From Lachnospiraceae bacterium (GTDB lineage Bacteria; Bacillota; Clostridia; Lachnospirales; Lachnospiraceae), in contig SVFK01000003.1 in the NCBI GenBank assembly GCA_015056915.1, positions 62,001-126,000 of the forward strand: a stretch of 64,000 nucleotides of DNA, read 5' to 3'. Of this stretch, positions 46,059 to 54,721 are shown in pieces. The position numbers were made by a program, and so were the translations under genes. Each line of letters begins with the position of its first letter. The first letter of the stretch is position 1. The notes under the pieces are model-generated. The model was not told the origin of the DNA and searched no databases. It was given only the letters and a program-made list of their open reading frames with translations.

Positions 46059-47165
46059 ATGTTTAAACGTTTTAGGCTACGTGATTATGATTTTAAATTA
46101 GTAATAATGGTACTTGCACTTGCAAGTATCGGTGTTTTAGCCATCGGCAGTGCGGAAGCATCACTCCAAACAAAGCAGTTGTTTGGAGTGATTGCCGGTG
46201 CTGTTCTTATGATTGGATTATCTTTCTTTAATTATTCCTTTTATTTAAAGCTGAATTGGCTGATGTATTTTGCCAATCTCGGGCTGCTACTTCTTGTTCT
46301 TTTGACAGGTGAAGAGGGCGGTGGTGCACAGCGTTGGTTGAAAATCGGAGGACTGCAATTTCAACCCTCTGAAACTGCGAAAATATTATTGATTTTATTC
46401 TTTGCACAGTATATTATGAAATATAAGGAGAAGTTAAATACCGTCCGTATTATCGGTAGCTGTATTGTACTGATGCTGATACCTTGGGCGCTTGTTTATA
46501 AACAGCCGGATTTGTCTACCAGTATCGTTTTGATTGTTATCTTCTGTGTCATTATGTTTGCCGGAGGAATAAGCTATAAGCTGATACTGGGGGTTCTGCT
46601 AGTGGTGATTCCGGCGGTTGCTATCGTCATATCTTTGGCGTTACAGCCGGATAACGGCATTCTGGAGGACTATCAGCGCAACCGTATTCTTGCGTTTATA
46701 TATCCGGAGGAATATGCCAGTGCAGAAGCATATCAGCAGCTAAATTCGGTAATGGCTATCGGCTCTGGGCAGCTTGACGGCAAGGGTTACATGAACAATG
46801 AAATTACTTCTGTGAAGAACGGTAATTTCATATCGGAGGCACAGACGGATTTTGTTTTTGCGGTAATAGGCGAGGAATTTGGATTTAAAGGTTGCGTTGT
46901 TGTGATTGTCCTGTTGTTTGCCATTGCGTTGGAGTGTATTGCCGTTGCGCGAAAGGCGAAAGATGTCGCCGGGCGGATTATAGCGGCTTCTGTTGGAGGG
47001 CAGATTGCCTTTCAGGGCTTCTTTAATATGGGGGTTGCGACCTTTATATTGCCCAATACCGGTTTGCCGCTTCCTTTTGTAAGCTATGGTCTTACATCAC
47101 TAATGAGCCTTTTTATCGGGATAGGGGTTGTCCTAAATATCAGGCTTCAAGCAAAGAGAAATTAG
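46059..47165 (+). CDS. rodA: SEDS glycosyltransferase RodA
   Basis: A 368-residue polytopic SEDS protein with about 10 helices that polymerises lipid II together with PBP2. GGGAQRWLKIGGLQFQPSETAKI near residue 90, YKQPDLSTS near 145, QTDFVFAVIGEEFGFKG near 265 and LPFVSYGLTSLMSLFIGIG near 335 are the SEDS marks. The large outer loop ends with AIGSGQLDGKGY. Context (PBP2, minCDE) favours RodA over FtsW. The ATG at 46059 with AGGAAAGGG is chosen over ATG 46029. Confidence 0.94.
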   Translation: MFKRFRLRDYDFKLVIMVLALASIGVLAIGSAEASLQTKQLFGVIAGAVLMIGLSFFNYSFYLKLNWLMYFANLGLLLLVLLTGEEGGGAQRWLKIGGLQFQPSETAKILLILFFAQYIMKYKEKLNTVRIIGSCIVLMLIPWALVYKQPDLSTSIVLIVIFCVIMFAGGISYKLILGVLLVVIPAVAIVISLALQPDNGILEDYQRNRILAFIYPEEYASAEAYQQLNSVMAIGSGQLDGKGYMNNEITSVKNGNFISEAQTDFVFAVIGEEFGFKGCVVVIVLLFAIALECIAVARKAKDVAGRIIAASVGGQIAFQGFFNMGVATFILPNTGLPLPFVSYGLTSLMSLFIGIGVVLNIRLQAKRN

Positions 47166-47208
47166 ATAAAACAAAACTATGATTAGTTTGGGGAGAGGAT
47201 GAAAGTCT

Positions 47209-47604
47209 ATGAATATTGCGCTAATTGCACATGATGCCAAGAAAAAGTTAATGCAGAATTTTTGTATCGCTTATAGAGGAATCTTAAGTAAAAATGACCT
47301 TTTTGCAACCGGCACTACGGGTAGATTGATTGAGGAAGTAACTAATTTAAATGTCCATAAGTTTCTTGCCGGTCACCTTGGTGGTGAACAGCAGATGGGC
47401 GCACAGATTGAGCATAATCAGATGGATCTTGTGATTTTTTTGAGAGACCCCTTAAGCCCCAAATCTCATGAGCCGGATGTTAATAATGTAGTCAGATTAT
47501 GCGATATTCACAATATTCCGCTGGCAACTAATCTTGCAAGCGCGGAGCTGTTGATTAAATCTCTGGACAGAGGAGATTTAGAGTGGCGTGAAATGTACAA
47601 ATAA
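47209..47604 (+). CDS. mgsA: Methylglyoxal synthase, with Glu at a catalytic Asp position
   Basis: A 131-residue MgsA; the family turns dihydroxyacetone phosphate into methylglyoxal and phosphate, a bypass used under phosphate limitation. IALIAHDAKKKLM, FATGTTGRLIEE and FLRDPLSPKSHEPDVNN fit the family, with the second catalytic Asp at residue 80. In E. coli the catalytic base Asp71 lies in a GGDQQ motif; here the equivalent reads GGEQQ, with Glu60. Activity may therefore be altered. A position behind minCDE-rodA is common in Clostridia. Confidence 0.92.
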   Translation: MNIALIAHDAKKKLMQNFCIAYRGILSKNDLFATGTTGRLIEEVTNLNVHKFLAGHLGGEQQMGAQIEHNQMDLVIFLRDPLSPKSHEPDVNNVVRLCDIHNIPLATNLASAELLIKSLDRGDLEWREMYK

Positions 47605-47614
47605 GAGGTTTTCG

Positions 47615-48610
47615 ATGTACAAAGGTGGAAAAAATACAGTGAAAAGATTTGCAATATGCCTTGCCGTAGTAATGGCTGTTATGAGCTTTACAGGTTGTGG
47701 CAGATTGGAATATAGCATGCCGTACAGCACAGATCTTGCGGTGAGCGCTTATAATGTGGTTACCAAACAGTACACCGAGAGACTGGAGCCTTTTGCAACA
47801 GATTTGTGTGTGGTAACTGAAAATATTACAAATGATGCAAATGTGGATATGTCACAGGCAACAGCAGCTATTTTATTTGATCTCAACGAAAGAGAAGTAA
47901 TGTATGCCAAGAATGCTCATGAGAGATTGCATCCGGCAAGTCTTACAAAGGTGATGACTGCCCTTATTGCGATTAAGAATGCTCCTTTGGATAAGGTTCT
48001 TACTGCCACTGATGCGGTCACTATCACGGAGTCAGGTGCCCAACTGTGCGGATTGAAAAGCGGAGATACCATGACACTGGATCAGGCATTACATATATTA
48101 CTGATGTATTCTGCCAATGATGTTGCAATGCTTATCGCGGAAAATATCGGTGGTACAACAGAGCATTTCATGGAAATGATGAATGAAGAAGCCAAACGCC
48201 TGGGGGCTACCAATACCAATTTTTGTAATCCTCATGGTCTGACACAGGATGGACATTATACAACAGCTTATGATTTGTATTTGATTTTTAACGAAGCGGT
48301 AAAATATGATTCCTTCAATGAAATTATACATATGACAAGCTATCAGACGGTTTATTATGATCGCAATGGGAATCCGAAGGAATTGGAATTTGAGACAAGC
48401 AATTTGTTTTTGCGTGGGCACTACCAGTCGCCGGACAATGTTACGGTAATTGGCGGCAAAACAGGTACCACCAATGCGGCAGGACATTGTCTGATGTTGC
48501 TTTCTAAGGATACAAATGGGTCACCTTATGTTTCTGTTATACTGTGTTCTGAGGCCAGAGATATTCTGTATACAGAAATGACAGATTTGTTAGACGAAAT
48601 AAACAATTAA
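47615..48610 (+). CDS. D-alanyl-D-alanine carboxypeptidase (S11), lipoprotein
   Basis: A 331-residue low-molecular-mass PBP that trims the terminal D-Ala of peptidoglycan stems. The active-site triads are present: SLTK in HPASLTKVMTAL near residue 110, SAN in MYSANDVAML near 168 and KTG in GGKTGTTNAAGH near 287. The N-terminus has a helix ending in FTGC, a lipobox, so it is probably anchored by lipid rather than by the C-terminal helix of usual DacA. ATG 47615 after AAGAGG is chosen; GTG 47639 is an alternative. Confidence 0.9.
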   Translation: MYKGGKNTVKRFAICLAVVMAVMSFTGCGRLEYSMPYSTDLAVSAYNVVTKQYTERLEPFATDLCVVTENITNDANVDMSQATAAILFDLNEREVMYAKNAHERLHPASLTKVMTALIAIKNAPLDKVLTATDAVTITESGAQLCGLKSGDTMTLDQALHILLMYSANDVAMLIAENIGGTTEHFMEMMNEEAKRLGATNTNFCNPHGLTQDGHYTTAYDLYLIFNEAVKYDSFNEIIHMTSYQTVYYDRNGNPKELEFETSNLFLRGHYQSPDNVTVIGGKTGTTNAAGHCLMLLSKDTNGSPYVSVILCSEARDILYTEMTDLLDEINN

Positions 48611-48613
48611 AGG

Positions 48614-48642
48614 TTGTTTTTTGACATAAGATACACTATAAT
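48614..48642 (+). promoter_or_regulatory. Promoter of the small P-loop gene
   Basis: TATAAT at 48637-48642 with TTGTTT at 48614-48619 and a 17-base spacer. A perfect TTGACA at 48621 lies only 10 bases from this -10 and is not used in this reading. Confidence 0.55.
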
Positions 48643-48693
48643 AGAAATAGAGAAAAATTTCTACTCATTAATTTACAATAGGAGGGTTTACCA

Positions 48694-49113
48694 ATGGTTC
48701 AGTTAATTGTAGGCAAGAAGGGCAAGGGCAAGACAAAACAGTTATTGGATAAAGTGAATAATGAGGTAAAAAACATTTCAGGTAACATTGTGTATCTCGA
48801 TAAGAGTACCAAGCATATGTATGAACTGAATAATAAAGTTAGATTGATCGATGTATCTCAGTATCCCATTGAGAACAACAGTGAATTCTTAGGATTTATT
48901 TGCGGCATTATTTCGCAGGATCATGATTTGCAGCAGATGTATTTTGACAGCTTCTTAAAAATTGCTTCATTGGAAGATGGTGATCTTACTGCAAGTGTAG
49001 CAAAGCTTGAGACTATCAGTGATTCCTTTAATGTAGATTTTATCTTAAGTGTATCTCTTGATGAAGCAGAGCTTCCGGAGAGCTTGAAGGATAAGATTAT
49101 TATTTCTCTTTAA
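48694..49113 (+). CDS. Small P-loop protein of unknown function
   Basis: A 139-residue protein with a strong AGGAGGG start signal. GKKGKGKT at residues 7-14 fits a Walker A loop (GxxxxGKT), followed by VYLDKSTKHMYEL and RLIDVSQYPI. No clear Walker B is seen; the FILSVSLDEAELP strand near 120 is the closest candidate. The rest looks alpha/beta and soluble, with no membrane segment. It has its own promoter and a terminator, so it is a separate unit between the carboxypeptidase and the HlyD-like gene. I recognise no named family. Confidence 0.75.
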   Translation: MVQLIVGKKGKGKTKQLLDKVNNEVKNISGNIVYLDKSTKHMYELNNKVRLIDVSQYPIENNSEFLGFICGIISQDHDLQQMYFDSFLKIASLEDGDLTASVAKLETISDSFNVDFILSVSLDEAELPESLKDKIIISL

Positions 49114-49130
49114 TACTTAAAAAGACTATT

Positions 49131-49200
49131 TGTTCCGGCTATGGAACATAACATACTAACTTATGAGAAGCCTCGGATGCGAACCGGGGCTTTTCATTGG
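49131..49200 (+). terminator. Terminator after the small P-loop gene
   Basis: A TGTTCC/GGAACA hairpin (49131-49148) is followed by a stronger one, AAGCCTCGG/CCGGGGCTT (49168-49176 with 49184-49192, one T-G pair), and TTCATT. The T tract is weak. Confidence 0.65.
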
Positions 49201-49244
49201 TGAATGGTCATCTTTTGATGAAATAATGTTTGGAGGCTTGCGTT

Positions 49245-50666
49245 TTGGCTCGAAAAAAGAAAAAGGTAAAAAAGTACAGAAAACCTCTAAATCTTAATAT
49301 TGGTATGCTGATTTTCGGAGCAGTATTTATCTATGTCATTATTTGTGTAATTGCGTATTTTCAGTCAAGCCATATTGTGCGTTATGAAGTACAGGAAGGC
49401 TCGCTTGCTACCAACAATATTTACCGAGGCATTGTAATACGTGATGAATCCGTGATAACGGCTGAAACGGCCGGATATGTCAATTATTTTGCACGAGAAG
49501 GCGAAAGAGTTGCCAAGGATGACTTGGTTTATATTATAGATGAAACGGGTCGCTTAAATGAGGAGCTGGCAGACAGCAGCCTGGGAGAGAATTCCTTAAG
49601 TGACAGAGAGCTTGCGGAATTTCGTAATGAGATTGTAAATTTTATGCATGGGTATGACAGTAGTCATTTTGAAACCACCTATGATTTTAAATATTCCTTA
49701 AAGAATACGGTGTTAAAGCTTGCCAATGCCAATATGCTTCAGAATATTAACAATTCGGATACTACTACAGGAATTGCTAATATTGTGAATTATTGTTATG
49801 CGCCCATTACCGGAATTGTTTCTTATTGGACGGACGGTTATGAGGCTTTAACTGCCGATGCAGTGACAGAGGCTGTGTTTGACGAGAAGAATTACGAGAA
49901 GAATCAATTTATCGGTAATGAATTGCGTGCGGCAGGCGATTCGGTATACAAGCTTTCCACAAATGAAAACTGGTCCCTCGTGATAGCCATTGATGCGCAG
50001 CGTGGTGCGGAAATGGAGGAGGAAGGTTATGTAAAGGTACGCTTCTTAAAGAACCAGTATGAATCCTGGGGCAAGACACGACTTTTGAATAACAGTGATG
50101 GAAAGACTTATTTGGAAATCTCTTTCACCAATTCCATGGTTACCTTTGTTTCTGACCGTTTTCTTGATGTGGAATTGATCATTAATGATGAAACAGGTCT
50201 GAAGATTCCCAATTCATCGATTGTAGAAAAAGAGTTTTTCTTAATTGATGATGAATTTGTAAGTGTTGGAGGCAGTCAGGGCGGTTATGGAGTAATTCGT
50301 CAATGCTATCTGGAGGATGGTACTATTTCCAGCGAATATGTGGAAGCAGATGTCTATAGCTATGATGAGACGGAAGGTGTTTATTATATGGATACCTCCG
50401 TTCTGAATGCAGGTGATATTCTGTATAAACAGGACAGTCAGGACACCTATACCGTCAGCAAACGTGCAACCCTGATTGGTGTTTACAATATGAATAAGGG
50501 TTATGCTGATTTTAAGCAGATTAATATTTTATATCAGAATGACGAGTATTCTATTGTAAAGGCAAACACCACATATGGCTTGAATGTGTACGATTATATT
50601 GTACTGGATGCTGCAAGTGTCAGTGATGACCAGTTTATTAACGAGGCCAAGAAGACAACGGAATAG
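49245..50666 (+). CDS. HlyD-like membrane-anchored protein next to yggS-sepF
   Basis: A 473-residue protein: basic N-terminus (ARKKKKVKKYRK), one helix at about 20-42, then an outer part with two barrel-sandwich halves as in HlyD adaptors (GIVIRDESVITAETAGYVNYF near 70 and CYAPITGIVSYWTDGYEALT near 185), divided by a helical segment. No transporter partner is encoded nearby. Its place directly before yggS and sepF, a division neighbourhood, suggests an envelope or division role rather than drug export; this is inference. GGAGG at 49232-49236 supports TTG 49245 rather than TTG 49230. Confidence 0.75.
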   Translation: MARKKKKVKKYRKPLNLNIGMLIFGAVFIYVIICVIAYFQSSHIVRYEVQEGSLATNNIYRGIVIRDESVITAETAGYVNYFAREGERVAKDDLVYIIDETGRLNEELADSSLGENSLSDRELAEFRNEIVNFMHGYDSSHFETTYDFKYSLKNTVLKLANANMLQNINNSDTTTGIANIVNYCYAPITGIVSYWTDGYEALTADAVTEAVFDEKNYEKNQFIGNELRAAGDSVYKLSTNENWSLVIAIDAQRGAEMEEEGYVKVRFLKNQYESWGKTRLLNNSDGKTYLEISFTNSMVTFVSDRFLDVELIINDETGLKIPNSSIVEKEFFLIDDEFVSVGGSQGGYGVIRQCYLEDGTISSEYVEADVYSYDETEGVYYMDTSVLNAGDILYKQDSQDTYTVSKRATLIGVYNMNKGYADFKQINILYQNDEYSIVKANTTYGLNVYDYIVLDAASVSDDQFINEAKKTTE

Positions 50667-50718
50667 AATATTATATGTAGAATGTAGGAAACAGCATTTT
50701 GTGGTGGAGGAACGCATT

Positions 50719-51411
50719 ATGATACAGCAAAATATGCGACAGGTGGAAGCGGCAATCACATCTGCCTGTGAGAAATCCAAACGTAACAGCAATGATGTAA
50801 CCCTGATTGCCGTCAGTAAAACAAAGCCCGTTTCGGCATTGTGGGAGGCATATCATGCAGGCGCAAGGGATTTTGGGGAAAACAAGGTTCAGGAGCTTAT
50901 AGATAAGATTCCGCAGCTCCCCTCGGATATCCGTTGGCATATGATAGGGCATTTACAGCGCAATAAAGTAAAATATATTGTAGACAAGGTATATTTGATT
51001 CATAGTGTTGACAGCCTCCGGCTTGCTGAGGAAATCAGTAAAGAGGCTCAAAAAAAGAAGGTTGAGGTTAATATCCTTGTAGAGGTAAATGTAGCCGAAG
51101 AGGAAAGCAAGTTTGGAACTACTACAGAGGATACGCTGTTGCTGATACAGGAAATTGCCAAATTGCCGGCGGTTCATATCAAGGGCTTAATGACAATCGC
51201 TCCCTTTGTGGAGAATCAAGAAGAAAATAGACAATATTTTCGTAAATTAAGGCAATTGTCTGTTGACATAAGGCAGAAAAACATTGATAATGTTTCTATG
51301 AATATACTTTCAATGGGGATGACCGGTGATTATACGGTTGCTATTGAAGAAGGTGCCACCTATGTGAGAGTAGGAACCGGTATCTTCGGTGAACGTGATT
51401 ATAGTATATAA
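50719..51411 (+). CDS. YggS/YlmE-type PLP homeostasis protein
   Basis: A 230-residue single-domain alanine-racemase-fold protein. The PLP lysine is in VTLIAVSKTKPVSAL near residue 35; GARDFGENKVQEL, WHMIGHLQRNKVKY and SMGMTGDYTVAIEEGATYVRVGTGIFG are the expected conserved blocks. It buffers free PLP and affects amino acid balance. ATG 50719 follows GTGGAGGAA; the frame is open upstream but has no better start. The next gene is sepF, the order known from Bacillus. Confidence 0.93.
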   Translation: MIQQNMRQVEAAITSACEKSKRNSNDVTLIAVSKTKPVSALWEAYHAGARDFGENKVQELIDKIPQLPSDIRWHMIGHLQRNKVKYIVDKVYLIHSVDSLRLAEEISKEAQKKKVEVNILVEVNVAEEESKFGTTTEDTLLLIQEIAKLPAVHIKGLMTIAPFVENQEENRQYFRKLRQLSVDIRQKNIDNVSMNILSMGMTGDYTVAIEEGATYVRVGTGIFGERDYSI

Positions 51412-51437
51412 TCATTTAAAAAAGGAGAGCAGTATAA

Positions 51438-51965
51438 ATGGCTATCATGGACAAGTTTTTGAATTTTATGAAATTGAATGATGAAGATGATGATTTGTAT
51501 GATAATGACGATTATCTGGATGACGAAGAGGATGTAGAGCCCATACCCAAGAAATTTACCAAAAGCAAGGCTGTTAATGAAGAGGAGTATGAGGAAAAGC
51601 CTCCCAAGAAAACCACGGTACAGCCTAAAGTTACTCCAATCAGAACCGTATCTGCGCGTAAGCCTCTCGGAAACGGTATGGAGGTATGTGTTATTAAGCC
51701 TACTTCCGTAGAGACGGATGGAAGAGAGATTACAGATACCCTTTTGGCAAACAGAACTGTAGTATTGAATCTGGAAGGGCTTGATATGGATGTGGCACAG
51801 AGAATTATTGATTTCACATCCGGTTCCTGCTATGCAATATCCGGTAATCTCCAGAAGATTTCACATTATATCTTTATTGTAACCCCTGCCAGTGTGGATA
51901 TCTCCGGTGATTTGCAGGATGTTTTTAATGATGCCTTTGATTTACCCATAAACAACGGATTATAA
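51438..51965 (+). CDS. sepF: Cell division protein SepF
   Basis: A 175-residue SepF that tethers FtsZ to the membrane in Gram-positive bacteria. The N-terminal amphipathic helix (MAIMDKFLNFMKL) is the membrane anchor. A long Asp/Glu linker follows (about 14-75). The C-terminal domain has VVLNLEGLDMDVAQRIIDFTSG near residue 110 and YIFIVTPASVDISGD near 142. AAGGAGAG lies upstream. A terminator follows at once. Confidence 0.95.
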   Translation: MAIMDKFLNFMKLNDEDDDLYDNDDYLDDEEDVEPIPKKFTKSKAVNEEEYEEKPPKKTTVQPKVTPIRTVSARKPLGNGMEVCVIKPTSVETDGREITDTLLANRTVVLNLEGLDMDVAQRIIDFTSGSCYAISGNLQKISHYIFIVTPASVDISGDLQDVFNDAFDLPINNGL

Positions 51966-51974
51966 GGTTTTGTA

Positions 51975-52009
51975 AACTTCCCGTTATCTATTTGCGGGAA
52001 GTTTTTTTG
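51975..52009 (+). terminator. Terminator after sepF
   Basis: AACTTCCCG at 51975-51983 pairs with CGGGAAGTT at 51995-52003, followed by a T run. Confidence 0.9.
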
Positions 52010-52036
52010 CTTAATTTTATAGAAAAGAGGAAATAT

Positions 52037-53146
52037 ATGGCACAGAGATTACCTGTATTAATGAATAAAAAGCCCTGTTATGACATTGTATTTGCCAAGG
52101 ATTTTGAAGGGCTTATGGAAGAATTGACAGAATTAGGCGTGGAAGGTAAGCGCCTGTGTATTGTTACAGACTCCAATGTAGATAAGCTTTATGGAGAAGA
52201 AGTGAAGCATTTACTGGAGGGAAAATGCCTGAAGGTGGCAAAATATGTATTTTCTGCAGGCGAAGAAAATAAGACTCTTGATACGGTCAGAGAATTATAT
52301 AAATATTTGATTCAGGAAGGTTTTGACCGCAAGGATATGCTGCTGGCATTGGGCGGCGGTGTGGTTGGTGATTTGACCGGCTATGCGGCTGCAACTTATT
52401 TGCGTGGTATTGATTACATACAGCTTCCGACGACCCTGTTGGCACAGACAGACAGCTCTATCGGCGGCAAGACAGGTGTGGATTTTGACGGCTACAAAAA
52501 CATGGTGGGAGCCTTTAAAATGCCTCGACTGGTATATATGAATATGTCTGTGTTGCGCTCCTTAGATGACAGACAGTTTTTCTCCGGTTTTGCAGAGGTT
52601 ATGAAGCATGGTATTATTAAGGATGCCATATTTTACGAATGGCTGATTGAAAACATGTATGAAATCTGCGAGCGAGATTTGGATGTGCTGGAAGAAATGC
52701 TGATGCGAAGCTGTATGGTGAAAAAGCTTGTTGTTGAAAAGGATCCTACCGAGCAGGGAGACAGAGCTCTGTTGAATCTTGGACATACTATCGGACATGC
52801 CATTGAAAAGGCAAAGAATTTTGAATTATATCACGGTGAATGTGTGGCTCTGGGTATTGTGGCGGCAGCCTATATTTCTTGGAAAAAGGAATTGCTTGCC
52901 ATGGAAGAATACTATGAAATAAGAGATATGTTTGTCCCCTTTTATCTGCCTATTAGCGTAGATAATATCAATCCACAGGAGATTCTTTCACTCACTAAGT
53001 CCGATAAGAAGATGGAAGCCGGCACAATAAAATTTGTACTGCTCAAGAAAATCGGCAAGGCTGTGATTGATAAATCTGTTACAGATGAAGAAATTCTGGC
53101 TGCAATCGATGAAATTAATTTTAATGAAGAGGATGCTTATGAATAA
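52037..53146 (+). CDS. aroB: 3-Dehydroquinate synthase
   Basis: A 369-residue AroB, the second enzyme of the shikimate pathway. The NAD site is LALGGGVVGDLTGYAAATYLRG near residue 112, QTDSSIGGKTGVDF near 150, FAEVMKHGIIKD near 190 and the zinc ligands in LNLGHTIGHAIEKA near 250 with the HGE of ELYHGECVALG near 268. ATG 52037 after AAAAGAGGA; an upstream in-frame start at 51992 lies inside the terminator and is rejected. Its end overlaps lspA by eight bases, an unusual partner for this pathway gene. Confidence 0.95.
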   Translation: MAQRLPVLMNKKPCYDIVFAKDFEGLMEELTELGVEGKRLCIVTDSNVDKLYGEEVKHLLEGKCLKVAKYVFSAGEENKTLDTVRELYKYLIQEGFDRKDMLLALGGGVVGDLTGYAAATYLRGIDYIQLPTTLLAQTDSSIGGKTGVDFDGYKNMVGAFKMPRLVYMNMSVLRSLDDRQFFSGFAEVMKHGIIKDAIFYEWLIENMYEICERDLDVLEEMLMRSCMVKKLVVEKDPTEQGDRALLNLGHTIGHAIEKAKNFELYHGECVALGIVAAAYISWKKELLAMEEYYEIRDMFVPFYLPISVDNINPQEILSLTKSDKKMEAGTIKFVLLKKIGKAVIDKSVTDEEILAAIDEINFNEEDAYE

Positions 53147-53675
53147 GAAAGAAGTAAAAAGAGGGAAAATGCTGATAATAGATGCTTTAGTTGCCGCAGT
53201 TTTGCTTGCCTTTGATCAATTTACCAAATATCTTGCAATCGTGCATTTAAAGGGACAACCGGCATATGTGTTAATTGATGGTGTGTTGGAATTGCAATAT
53301 CTGGAAAACCGCGGTTCTGCTTTTGGTATGTTGCAAAATCAAAAGTTTTTCATCCTTTTTGTCAGTATTATTTTTATGATTATATTACTTCTGTTTTTGT
53401 TTAAATTGCCGGAACAGAAGAAGTTTTGTGTGATTCACATCCTTATTGCCTCTATTATTGCAGGAGGCTTAGGCAATATGATAGACCGATTCCGCTTTGA
53501 TTATGTGGTGGATTTCATTTCTTTTATTTTGATAAACTACCCGATATTTAATGTGGCAGATATTTATGTTGTGGTTGCGACAATCGGACTGTTTATATTA
53601 TTTTTGTTCGTATTTAAGGAAAAGGATTTGGAATTTTTGAATTTTAAACAAAACCGTTATCGTGAGATGAAGTAA
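53139..53675 (+). CDS. lspA: Lipoprotein signal peptidase
   Basis: A 178-residue membrane aspartyl protease with four helices that removes lipoprotein signal peptides. The catalytic Asp residues are in GLGNMIDRFRFDYVVDFI near residue 113 and FNVADIYVVV near 141; ENRGSAFGML near 57 is also conserved. The N-terminus has KKEVKRGK before the first helix. ATG 53139 lies inside the end of aroB with AAGAGG six bases upstream. Confidence 0.94.
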   Translation: MNKKEVKRGKMLIIDALVAAVLLAFDQFTKYLAIVHLKGQPAYVLIDGVLELQYLENRGSAFGMLQNQKFFILFVSIIFMIILLLFLFKLPEQKKFCVIHILIASIIAGGLGNMIDRFRFDYVVDFISFILINYPIFNVADIYVVVATIGLFILFLFVFKEKDLEFLNFKQNRYREMK

Positions 53676-53697
53676 GTCCCCTTAGAAAGGAATCTCA

Positions 53698-54609
53698 ATG
53701 GAAAATTTCCGGTTTCAAATAGCTGAAGATATGGAAGATGAGAGAATCGATAAGTGTGTCAGTCTGCTTATCGATTCTTTGTCGCGCTCTTTTATTCAGA
53801 AGATGATTAAGGAAGAACGTGTTTTGGTAAATGGTAAGCCTGTAAAGGGCAGTTATCGGGTTAAGACGGATGATGAAGTGGCTTTTGAATTGCCGGAGTC
53901 TGTGGAGCCTGACATAGAGCCCGAAAATATTCCCCTTGACATTTTGTATGAAGATAAGGATGTCATTGTAGTGAATAAGCCTAAGGGAATGGTGGTACAT
54001 CCGGCGGCGGGACACTACAGTCAGACACTTGTAAATGCTCTGATGTATCATTGTGGCAAGGATTTGTCCGGTATTAACGGTGTCATGCGCCCGGGTATTG
54101 TGCATCGGATTGACAGGGATACTACCGGCTCCCTGATTGTATGTAAAAATGATAAGGCGCACAGAGAGATAGCAGAGCAATTAAAGGAGCATTCCGTTAA
54201 TCGAAGGTATCATGCCATTTGTCATGGCGTGATAAAGGAGGATGAGGGTATCATTGATAAACCCATCGGCAGACATCCTCAGGAGCGTAAAAAGATGGCC
54301 GTAAATGAAAAGAACGGAAAAAGTGCAGTGACCCATTATCGGGTTTTACAACGTTTTCGCCAATATACTTATATAGAATGTCAGTTGGAAACCGGTAGAA
54401 CCCATCAAATCAGAGTACACATGGCAAGCATTGGTCATCCGATTTTGGGGGATGAGGTTTATTCCAACAGAAAAACTCCCTTTAAATTACAAGGACAGAC
54501 TCTTCACGCCAAGACACTGGGATTTGTTCATCCTGTTTCTGAGGAATATATTGAAACGGATGCGCCGCTGCCGGAGTATTTTCAACATCTCTTACAAATA
54601 TTAGATTGA
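53698..54609 (+). CDS. RluD/YlyB-family 23S rRNA pseudouridine synthase
   Basis: A 303-residue pseudouridine synthase with an N-terminal S4 domain (ERIDKCVSLLIDSLSRSFIQK) and the catalytic Asp in GIVHRIDRDTTGSLIV near residue 135, where Ile replaces the more common Leu. ETGRTHQIRVHMASIGHPILGD near 235 is the family signature. It lies directly after lspA, as ylyB does in Bacillus. The rRNA site modified cannot be told from sequence. Confidence 0.92.
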   Translation: MENFRFQIAEDMEDERIDKCVSLLIDSLSRSFIQKMIKEERVLVNGKPVKGSYRVKTDDEVAFELPESVEPDIEPENIPLDILYEDKDVIVVNKPKGMVVHPAAGHYSQTLVNALMYHCGKDLSGINGVMRPGIVHRIDRDTTGSLIVCKNDKAHREIAEQLKEHSVNRRYHAICHGVIKEDEGIIDKPIGRHPQERKKMAVNEKNGKSAVTHYRVLQRFRQYTYIECQLETGRTHQIRVHMASIGHPILGDEVYSNRKTPFKLQGQTLHAKTLGFVHPVSEEYIETDAPLPEYFQHLLQILD

Positions 54610-54649
54610 TACAATTTGTCTATTTTGTCTAAAATTTGCAGATTATTTA

Positions 54650-54678
54650 TTGAATTTCTTGCAAAAATGACGTATAAT
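54650..54678 (+). promoter_or_regulatory. Promoter of the cytidylate-kinase-like gene
   Basis: TTGAAT at 54650-54655, a 17-base spacer and TATAAT at 54673-54678. Confidence 0.75.
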
Positions 54679-54721
54679 ATAAATGATAAATTTTAAAAGT
54701 ATAACGAAAGTGGGTGGATGT

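Noticed and set aside
48621..48642. A perfect TTGACA next to TATAAT before the small P-loop gene.
   Set aside because: The two are only 10 bases apart; TTGTTT at 48614 gives the correct 17-base spacing.
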